From Phycisphaerae bacterium (GTDB taxonomy: Bacteria > Planctomycetota > Phycisphaerae > UBA1845): DNA of 51,237 nucleotides. The DNA lies in the NCBI GenBank assembly GCA_029260035.1, contig JAJDEA010000054.1, forward strand, positions 1-51,237, written 5' to 3'. Of this stretch, positions 42,010 to 49,520 are shown in pieces (within the stretch, counting starts at the first letter, position 1; the number at the start of each line of letters is the position of its first letter). The notes beneath the pieces are model-generated. The model had not been told where the DNA came from, ran no database searches, and worked only from the letters and a program-made list of their open reading frames with translations. A program made the position numbers and the translations under genes.

Positions 42010-45000
42010 CTAGTTGAACGTACTTTCGATCGAGAAATCGCCATTGCTGGAGCCGCCGGGAGAATGTTCCGCGAGGGGTTCCCCATCCTTTGACGCTTGA
42101 TGCAGGACTTCGGCCAGCAACTGGAGCGACTTCTCAATCGCTTCCCAATCCCCGAGCCGAGCAATGTTGGCCAAATCGTGTGATTTATCGCAGATCGATT
42201 CCACGCCTACCGTCGCGGCGGTATTTTGGAAGGTCTGAAGTAAGCTCGACAAATGCGATAGCTCTTGCTTGCGGGTTGCTGCGATGAGGTCATCAAGCAT
42301 CGACGTCAGCGCATCCACGCTTGGAACACAATTTGCTGGGCCAGAACTACAACTCTCAGCCGATTGAGATCGATCGGCCGATTCCCCGGATTCTGTGCTG
42401 CCGTTTCCACATGTCGCATCAATCAGTGCTTGATCATTGCAGTTTTCAATCGCCGCGACTTCATCAATCATGAGCCATTTGTTGATAATTGCTTCAAGAT
42501 TTGCGGCACTGACAGGTTTTGCAATAAAGTCGTTCATGCCAGATTCGAGGCACAAATCCTTATCTGCGTTCATGGCGTTAGCCGTTAGTGCGATGATGGG
42601 AATATCTTGCCATTTGTCCACAGCCCTGATTCTGCGAGAGGCCTCACAACCATCCATCTCGGGCATTTGCATGTCCATCAAGATGAGGTCGAATTGGCCA
42701 TCCTCCATACGATCCAACGCGATAAGGCCATTCTCGGCTTCGGTAACGGTGTGTCCGAGCCTCTTAATCAACCCCTTGGCAACGAGCCGATTTGTTGGAT
42801 TATCCTCGACGATCAAGATATGTGCAGTAGGCTTCGGCGGGCTTTCCACGGCAACACCTGGATCATGGTGTTGGTATTCTTCTGACTCGCCGCGCGCGGG
42901 TTCGTTAGCCAGTGCCGACTTGAGGCATCGCCAAAGCTCTTTCGTTTTGATCGGCTTTGACAGAAAGAATGACTCGCTGCTTTCATTGATATCGAATCCA
43001 ACTTGAACCAAATGAATGATCTTGGGATTCCCTACGTCTGGTTCTCGCTGGAAGGCCTCTTTGTTGGGAGCAATATCCCTTTGTGGTAATTGTGCGTCCA
43101 GGAGAACAATATCAAACGCCGATGCCAGCTCCAAATGCTCCTCAAATCTCTTAATCCCCTCCTGGACGGACGATGCATCACAGCATTCAAACCCCCACGC
43201 TACGAGGTGTTGTCGCATTGCGTCCCTGGTGGATTGGTTGTCGTCGACAATGAGTATCCTACAGTTGCGCCCCTCTGCTGATTTATGCTGCGGATGAAAC
43301 TGATCTAGGGCGGTTGATTCCGCAACATCGCTTTTTTGCAAGATAACTTCAAAGCTGAAAGTTGTCCCTTCGGACAATATGCTTTCAAGGCGGATCTGCC
43401 CTCCCATCATCGCGACCAGCTCGGAACTGATTGCAAGCCCCAAGCCGGTTCCGCCGTATTTTCGTGTCGTACTTCCATCGGCTTGCGTAAAGGACGCAAA
43501 TATGGCACTTTGCTGCTCTTTGGGTATGCCGATGCCGGTATCCTTCACACGAAAAGTGACAGCCTCTTGGAATTCGGACACACTTCGCGAGGTCGCATTG
43601 ACGACAACTTCACCTTGATCCGTAAATTTGACTGCGTTTCCGAGAAGATTGAGTAGGATTTGTCGCAATCGTCCCGGATCGCCACGCAGTACCTGCGGAA
43701 TGGAGGGTGCAATATCCAGCACGATTTCGAGGTTCTTCTTGCCAGCCGACGGTGCGACAATATCAATCACACTTTCAATGGCATCAAAGAACCCAAAATC
43801 AATGGTCTCCAGTTTGAGCTTGCCGGCTTCAATTTTTGAAAAATCCAGGATGTCGTTGATCAGCTCCAGTAAAGAAGTCGAACACTTCAAGACAACGTCC
43901 ATCTGCTCGCGCTGTTCGGGCGCCAAGCCGCTTTCCAATGCAAGCTCTGTCATACCAATAATGCCATTCATTGGCGTTCGGATTTCATGGCTAACGTTTG
44001 CGAGAAACTGACTCTTAGCTCGGTTGGCGTCTTCTGCAGCCTCTTTTGCTGCTTGAAGTTCTCGCTCCTCTCGTTTTCGTTCAGTGACGTCTCGCGTCAC
44101 TCCGAGGTGTGCAATGACATTTCCAGAGCTGTCTCTTAGGGGTGTTGCATGAGTCTCCACCCATCGCCGCGAACCGCGCAATCCTCGGATTTCAAACTCG
44201 ATTATGCCGGACTCTCCCTTAAAGACTGCCTCATTCAGTTCTTTGAAGGCTTGTCGATGTTCATCATCAATCAATTCATATACGGAAAGGCCTACTACGC
44301 TGTCAAGAGAGTCCGCTTCGATAACCTTGAGGCCAGCCGGATTCATTTGTAACAGTGTACCGTCGGATGCAATGGTCTTGACACATTCAGGTTGTGAATC
44401 GAGTAAAGTGCGGAGGTGGTTTTCGCTGCCCGCAAGAGCATCGGCCGCCTGTCGAAGTTGGACGTTCTTTTCGCGAAGTTGAACCTCACGCGACTGCAAT
44501 TCAGATTTAGCGTTCTCGATTGCCTCAATATGTCGCGTACTAAGAAGCGCCGATACTGTCGCATGAGACAGTAAGTCAAACACCTCTGACAGCGAGGATG
44601 AAATCTCATGCTGCCCGAGCATGGCGACGACACCCTCGACCTTGCCATCATGGACAAGCGGGAACCCGGCAAATGATATCAGTCCGTGTTCGTTCACCCA
44701 GTCCAGGCCGTGACAGGGAACATCCTCCGCAATGTTATTGGTTATCATCTCACTCTGATCTTGTGCGATTTGGCCAATATTGAATGCGCCAATCGGCACG
44801 CGAGAGATAGGACTGTCAATTGAATGTGTGCCTGGAGCGGTCCAGGCAAGTTGAAGACAATCGATACTACCCGCGCAATGATCTGATAGTTCACAATCGC
44901 CGCACTGATCACCAGGCCGCAAGAGCCACAATTCAACCGTGTAGAAATTGAAATACTCAAGCAGTCCCTGCGTAATTACCTTTGCCACTTGGTCGGCCGT

Positions 45001-45828
45001 GTGGCATGTCAAGAGCAAGCGCTGAAGCTCGCTGAGCGCAACGAGGTGTCGGTTCTGACTATCGATAGCTGCAGTGCGCTCTTCGACTCGTTTTTCAAGG
45101 TTCTCGTTTGTGCGTTGCAACTTGGCATCGCGATCCTGAATTCGAGAAAGCATGACGTTAAACGCATCGGTAAGCGTACCGAGTTCGTCGTTCGATTGTC
45201 GAATCGCGCGTGCGGAATAGTCCTTATTGGCGGAAACCGATGCTGCCAGTTCTGTCAATGCAGAAATGGGTCGAGTGAGTACACCCTGGAATTTCGTTGC
45301 GATGAAATAAGCAGCAGCCAACGCAAAGAAAATACTTGCGAGAATGAACCCCATCATGCGCTTTAAGCTGTTGTACAAGTTTGAGGGATCATATTGCAGG
45401 TGGACGGACCCAATGGCTTCGCCGTCCAGCATAATGGGACGCTTTATGCGTAAGCGAGAACGCGATGTTTGAAGTGCATTTGGATCGCCCGGCACTTGGA
45501 GAGAATGGTCAGCATTCGCGCTTTGATACTGAGCTAGCGGGGTACCATCGGTTCGGCGAATCGTCGCCTCAATGACATGTCGATCCGCGGCAAGGCCTTG
45601 CAACAACTCCTCTGCAGCTGCGCTATCGTCGAACTTCAATGCGGCGACGGCATTGTTGCCCAACACATCCGCTTGAATGCTCAGGTTATTGGCCAGATCA
45701 GCTCTGTTTTCCACGCGCTCAAAAAACAGGACAATCGCGCAGCAAATAACGAGTGCCGTCGTTGCGGTGACGGTTCCGTACAAGAGCAGCTTGTCTTTGA
45801 ACGTCATATGTTGGAGCAGTGACTTCAT
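42010..45828 (-). CDS. Hybrid sensor histidine kinase with CHASE-like, HAMP, GAF, PAS and two receivers
   Basis: A 1272-residue protein. TM1 is at about 15-37, an extracytoplasmic sensor at 38-155, TM2 at about 160-180, HAMP at 180-235 and GAF at 270-430. The GAF has a Cys-rich stretch CGDCELSDHCAGSIDC at 309-324. PAS is at 475-585; HisKA has H614 in NVSHEIRTPMNGIIGM. The HATPase has the N-box NLLGNAVKF and GGTGLGLAIS. REC1 has Asp911 (LLDAQLP) and REC2 has Asp1052 (LMDMQMPEMDG), both with the conserved Lys. The last about 75 residues resemble an Hpt domain, but the usual phospho-His is Gln1198 (LQTFQNTAATVG). The gene follows a YfiR-like gene by 50 bp; with the TonB-type receptor it probably forms one sensing unit. 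Confidence 0.92.
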   Translation of the reverse strand: MKSLLQHMTFKDKLLLYGTVTATTALVICCAIVLFFERVENRADLANNLSIQADVLGNNAVAALKFDDSAAAEELLQGLAADRHVIEATIRRTDGTPLAQYQSANADHSLQVPGDPNALQTSRSRLRIKRPIMLDGEAIGSVHLQYDPSNLYNSLKRMMGFILASIFFALAAAYFIATKFQGVLTRPISALTELAASVSANKDYSARAIRQSNDELGTLTDAFNVMLSRIQDRDAKLQRTNENLEKRVEERTAAIDSQNRHLVALSELQRLLLTCHTADQVAKVITQGLLEYFNFYTVELWLLRPGDQCGDCELSDHCAGSIDCLQLAWTAPGTHSIDSPISRVPIGAFNIGQIAQDQSEMITNNIAEDVPCHGLDWVNEHGLISFAGFPLVHDGKVEGVVAMLGQHEISSSLSEVFDLLSHATVSALLSTRHIEAIENAKSELQSREVQLREKNVQLRQAADALAGSENHLRTLLDSQPECVKTIASDGTLLQMNPAGLKVIEADSLDSVVGLSVYELIDDEHRQAFKELNEAVFKGESGIIEFEIRGLRGSRRWVETHATPLRDSSGNVIAHLGVTRDVTERKREERELQAAKEAAEDANRAKSQFLANVSHEIRTPMNGIIGMTELALESGLAPEQREQMDVVLKCSTSLLELINDILDFSKIEAGKLKLETIDFGFFDAIESVIDIVAPSAGKKNLEIVLDIAPSIPQVLRGDPGRLRQILLNLLGNAVKFTDQGEVVVNATSRSVSEFQEAVTFRVKDTGIGIPKEQQSAIFASFTQADGSTTRKYGGTGLGLAISSELVAMMGGQIRLESILSEGTTFSFEVILQKSDVAESTALDQFHPQHKSAEGRNCRILIVDDNQSTRDAMRQHLVAWGFECCDASSVQEGIKRFEEHLELASAFDIVLLDAQLPQRDIAPNKEAFQREPDVGNPKIIHLVQVGFDINESSESFFLSKPIKTKELWRCLKSALANEPARGESEEYQHHDPGVAVESPPKPTAHILIVEDNPTNRLVAKGLIKRLGHTVTEAENGLIALDRMEDGQFDLILMDMQMPEMDGCEASRRIRAVDKWQDIPIIALTANAMNADKDLCLESGMNDFIAKPVSAANLEAIINKWLMIDEVAAIENCNDQALIDATCGNGSTESGESADRSQSAESCSSGPANCVPSVDALTSMLDDLIAATRKQELSHLSSLLQTFQNTAATVGVESICDKSHDLANIARLGDWEAIEKSLQLLAEVLHQASKDGEPLAEHSPGGSSNGDFSIESTFN

Positions 45829-45878
45829 GGCAAAAGCTGTTTCCGCGTTTCGACGCGACGAAACTCAGTCAGTCGTTT

Positions 45879-46457
45879 TTATTGATCCACCAGTTTCGCC
45901 AGATTCAGCAGCTTGGAACTGGCTTGGAGATTTGCGTTCGTCAACGTCGTTCTTGAAATTTCAAAAACAAATCGGCCTTTCTCCAGTACAAGTCCGATCA
46001 TACCCCCACGACGCGCAAAATTCGGCCTATCGCTAACGGTCAGCACCGGTAGGCTGCGAATAGAACTTAAAATGCGCTCGGTCTCAATGTGCCTAGTAGA
46101 CCCAATGAAAACGACTTGGCACGATGTGAGTTTGCGATCAAGCTGCGTATTTATGTGGTCGAGGTCGATTATGCGAATCTCTTGACCTTTGATCTTCTTT
46201 CGGGTGACGGTGGCGCGTAATGCGTTAAAGAGCTTTTCGTCGCCCGTAACGCAAATAGTGATTGTTGAACGCGGGTGTTTTGATTCGGCCTTCGGCCAAG
46301 TTACGAATTGCGCGAAGTTTAAGATATAGGCCGCTTTCACTCTCGTGGCCTTGTCCAGGTCGAGTTGCTGCGCGCGCGCAAGCGGGGTGATGATGGCCAG
46401 CGCGAGGCCAGCCAAAAAGATCCATTTCTTCGATATGATAACGAACTCTTTAGTCAT
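45879..46457 (-). CDS. YfiR/DUF4154-family periplasmic protein
   Basis: A 192-residue protein with a signal peptide (FLAGLALAIITPLARA) and the YfiR-family landmarks: RVKAAYILNFAQFVTWP at about 38-54, then ICVTGDEKLFNALR, VFIGST and LTVSDRPNFARRGGMIGLV. YfiR itself is a periplasmic regulator of a diguanylate cyclase. In many genomes DUF4154 genes sit beside TonB-type receptors and HAMP-containing kinases, as here. The gene lies 74 bp after the receptor and 50 bp before the hybrid kinase, so it is likely co-transcribed. It may relay a signal to the kinase's extracytoplasmic domain. Confidence 0.85.
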   Translation of the reverse strand: MTKEFVIISKKWIFLAGLALAIITPLARAQQLDLDKATRVKAAYILNFAQFVTWPKAESKHPRSTITICVTGDEKLFNALRATVTRKKIKGQEIRIIDLDHINTQLDRKLTSCQVVFIGSTRHIETERILSSIRSLPVLTVSDRPNFARRGGMIGLVLEKGRFVFEISRTTLTNANLQASSKLLNLAKLVDQ

Positions 46458-46531
46458 CCGTTTTCGCGATCACGAAACTTGCTTCCCAACATGGCACCAT
46501 CGCCAAGCGATGGACACGCCAGTTTGCCTGA

Positions 46532-48613
46532 TCACTTGATACTCAAACGTAATTCCGCAAACGCCATTCGCGGCGTTTCGGCATCATTCAAAAACAGGGA
46601 CCCGCCTTCGTAATGATTGGAATCAAGCAGATTCTTGACGCCAACCGTTAGTGACACTCGATCGTCCCAGAATTCATATTCCGCATTTAAGTCCAACCGA
46701 ACATACGGATCGATTCGCCGCGCTAAGAATGGGTTAGCTGGGTTCGGAGACTTCACCGCATCCACATAAAACAGATTGGCAGCCAAACGAAGGTCTTCGT
46801 TGACGACGTATCGCGCACCGATCATGGCCTTGTGCTTGGGCGGCGTAATGAAATCTCGATCAGTGAACGGCTTGGCCACATCCCAATTCAGTTGTTGGTA
46901 GGTGTAATGGCTGAGTAAGGTGACTTTGTCAGAAACCTTATACTTGGCCTCCAGTTCGGCTCCATACAGCGCAACATTCCCCGATCGATTATCGAGCCTG
47001 TTTTGTATCAGGCCTGGTGGACCAATTTGAGGACTAATGGTTGTCACTTCATCGTACTGGTTCCAGAAAAGGTTTGCACTGAAATCCAATCGATCGAAAA
47101 ACCTTCCGTGATACCCGATTTCATAGGCAAGCAGAGTCGTGGGATCGACGTCCCGATTCGCCGTGACGCGCGATATCCCGTTCAGTAATGGGATTCTAAG
47201 AAACCTTGCAGCGGCGGTCGGCATATGGAAGGAACGCGAAATAGCCGAAAATACCGAGGCATTTTCTGAAATCCGGTAATCAAGTGATGCACGAACGCTT
47301 GGTTGGAAACCGCCGTAGAACTCGTAATCGATTCTGCCGCCCAGGTTCAGTGTCCATCGTTCGGCGAATCGCCATTCATCCTGAAGGTAAAGCCCGATGA
47401 CGCCCGTATTGACAAAGTTCTTAGATAGCAAGAATGGGTCGGAGTTGCTGGTGTCAAGCAGGTCCACGCGCGTATCGATTCCCCATTGTCTCTTGTGTGC
47501 TTCATCCGTGTTATAGGTGTGAGATAGTTGCAGGCCAATCTGCTGATAACGGTAGTCAATCTGTGGTAGCCCAGGTGATCCAAAGAAATCGTTGACGAAT
47601 ACAGTGAAGTCGAAGTGCTCATCGTTTGGCATTCTGTGCGTCCAGTTGAACAAAAGAGAGGATGCATGATGACCTGAGTTTCGGCGCATTCCGAATCCGG
47701 CGAGAGGCGTCGGCGGGAAACCGCCATCTACAATGGCGCTGCCTGCTGAGAATGTGTATGTGTTGTTTTCATCTTTTTCGTAAACGGCGTGCAGGCTGAG
47801 CCGACCGCCGCGGTAGTCATCCTCAAAGTTCCGCAGAAACGAACCGCCCTTATTGTACCCATCGCTGGCTTCATATTCGCCAGAAATGCGCATTCGGAGT
47901 TTGTCATCCTGAAAACCGTGACCAATGTACTGCTTCACGGTTCCGCGCGAGCCGCCACTTGTGGAGAGCGTCAACCCGAATTGATCACTCGGGTCCTTCG
48001 TGATAATGTTGATGACGCCGTTGACTGCATTGGCTCCCCAAGTGACTCCTCCCGGGCCTCGAATGACTTCGATTCGAGCAATGTCTTCCAACTGAAACGG
48101 CCAAGCTCCCCAGATCGTGCCGCCAAAAAGCGAATCGAAAATCTGTCGCCCGTCAACGAGTACCAGGACGTTGCTGGCAATAAAACCATGGAAGCCACGC
48201 GGAGATACGGCAGCGTTTCCAGACGACAAATCCGCGACATCCACGCCGGGAACAAGCCTAAGTGCATCGGGAATGTTTCTTGCACCCGATGCTCGTATGT
48301 CGTCGGCAGTGATCACACTGATGGCGTACGGAACGGTCGATATCTTCTGCTCACGACGTGACGCCGTAACGACAACCTGAACGTCCATGAGTTCTTCTAT
48401 GCTCAAGTCGGCGAAGTCGTCGGCCTGTTCAGCGTCATTAGAGGCAGCAGACTTCTCTTCTGAGTCGTTGGACGAATTCGCTCCATCGATATCAGTTGGA
48501 GAATCGGCAATCGCTGCGCTGCCAAGAGCTAGCGCTAAAAACAAGGCAGTAAGCCACGAAGCATGGAATCGAATGCTTCGAAGACGTAGTGGATAATCGT
48601 TAGACGATTTCAT
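46532..48613 (-). CDS. TonB-dependent outer-membrane receptor
   Basis: 693 residues from the ATG at 48613; a TTG at 48652 extends the frame but lacks a signal-like start. The signal peptide ends near ALALGSAAIA. A TonB box-like stretch MDVQVVVTASRREQK is followed by the plug domain (SARNIPDALRLVPGVDVADL-like, PRGFHGFIASNVLVLVDGRQI, RIEVIRGPGGVTWGANAVNG) and a beta-barrel (LDYRISENASVFSAISRSFH, LAYEIGYHGRFFDRLDFSANL). Ligand unknown. Genes for a YfiR-like protein and a hybrid kinase follow on the same strand, suggesting a ligand-uptake-linked signalling module. Confidence 0.93.
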   Translation of the reverse strand: MKSSNDYPLRLRSIRFHASWLTALFLALALGSAAIADSPTDIDGANSSNDSEEKSAASNDAEQADDFADLSIEELMDVQVVVTASRREQKISTVPYAISVITADDIRASGARNIPDALRLVPGVDVADLSSGNAAVSPRGFHGFIASNVLVLVDGRQIFDSLFGGTIWGAWPFQLEDIARIEVIRGPGGVTWGANAVNGVINIITKDPSDQFGLTLSTSGGSRGTVKQYIGHGFQDDKLRMRISGEYEASDGYNKGGSFLRNFEDDYRGGRLSLHAVYEKDENNTYTFSAGSAIVDGGFPPTPLAGFGMRRNSGHHASSLLFNWTHRMPNDEHFDFTVFVNDFFGSPGLPQIDYRYQQIGLQLSHTYNTDEAHKRQWGIDTRVDLLDTSNSDPFLLSKNFVNTGVIGLYLQDEWRFAERWTLNLGGRIDYEFYGGFQPSVRASLDYRISENASVFSAISRSFHMPTAAARFLRIPLLNGISRVTANRDVDPTTLLAYEIGYHGRFFDRLDFSANLFWNQYDEVTTISPQIGPPGLIQNRLDNRSGNVALYGAELEAKYKVSDKVTLLSHYTYQQLNWDVAKPFTDRDFITPPKHKAMIGARYVVNEDLRLAANLFYVDAVKSPNPANPFLARRIDPYVRLDLNAEYEFWDDRVSLTVGVKNLLDSNHYEGGSLFLNDAETPRMAFAELRLSIK

Positions 48614-49520
48614 CGTACAAGCTTTCAATTTGCGGCCGAAATTCAATGACAACGACTTCCTTGTACGAAGATAATCCTCGCGGTAAGGGGCAATCGTTTA
48701 CGCTCCATCGTCCGGCTCAACAAAAGCGCCTTGTCTGCACACATTCCGTCGTTGGTCGACTAAGGCCAAACCCTGAGCGCATGTCGGCTTTACGCTAATG
48801 CCTATATATGGGAATCGACGGGTGTAGAGTGCTGCTGCAGTTGCCCGGACGGGCAAACAGTGTTCGGCCGCGCGTATGAAAACAGGCTTCTTCCTGGACG
48901 TAGGAAGAGTTCGCCGCTCCACTTGAACATTCGTGCCTTTTAAGTTGCAACGGTTGTACTCTTATGGGGCCGCAGTCTAGGCGTATGACGATGGTGCTTG
49001 GATCGCGTTGCCTCGCAAAGGTGTATTCGGACTTTAAGCGGACTGAAACCGGATCGGCATCTGGATTGTTCACGGAATTGTGTGCCGAACGCGCACAATC
49101 AGTCTCAAATTCACTTGAGCAAGCACTACTCTAATGTAGCGTTCCAATGCACTCATTGCTCGAAAAATAGAGCGTTTCGCTGCTAGACTTGACTGTTCAC
49201 TGCTATAGCTCGCTTGTCCCATAACCAGAATCCGGAGTAAGGTGTCAGTTGCCATCCAGACCGAGCGACGCTACAAGTATCGCCTCAGTTATTGAAGGTT
49301 TGGTTTTCGCATGGCGTTCACGGGTGAATCCGTCAATCTGCGAAAACCACCGAGACGTGGGCATGAACCACCCATACCAGACGGAAACTGAAACATAATC
49401 ATCTAATGTCAGAATTGAAGCCGCTCTGACCCGGCAATGAACTGGATTGGCTATTGAAGCTGCTCTGGCTTGGGACAGCACGAACCTGCCCCGAGCTGGC
49501 GCCTATCGAAAGAAACGAAC
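48614..49520. other. Long gene-free stretch between the receptor and typA
   Basis: No supported gene in about 900 bp. It holds the repeat copy at 49129-49210 and a small perfect hairpin TTGCCC-GGAC-GGGCAA at 48841-48856. Several short ORFs on both strands lack recognisable content. No convincing -35/-10 pair for typA or the receptor was picked out. Confidence 0.45.
49129..49210 (-). repeat. Dispersed intergenic repeat, copy 3
   Basis: Minus-strand copy of the approximately 80-bp element (see 33881-33960 and 41797-41878). It shares GCAATGAGTGCAT and GAACGCT with copy 1, and CTATAGCAGTGAAC (one mismatch in 14) and CGCTCTAT with copy 2. The central AGCG-AAA-CGCT can fold. Confidence 0.75.

Noticed and set aside
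48653..49520. Several short ORFs on both strands.
   Set aside because: Short, overlapping each other and the repeat copy, without ribosome sites or recognisable motifs.
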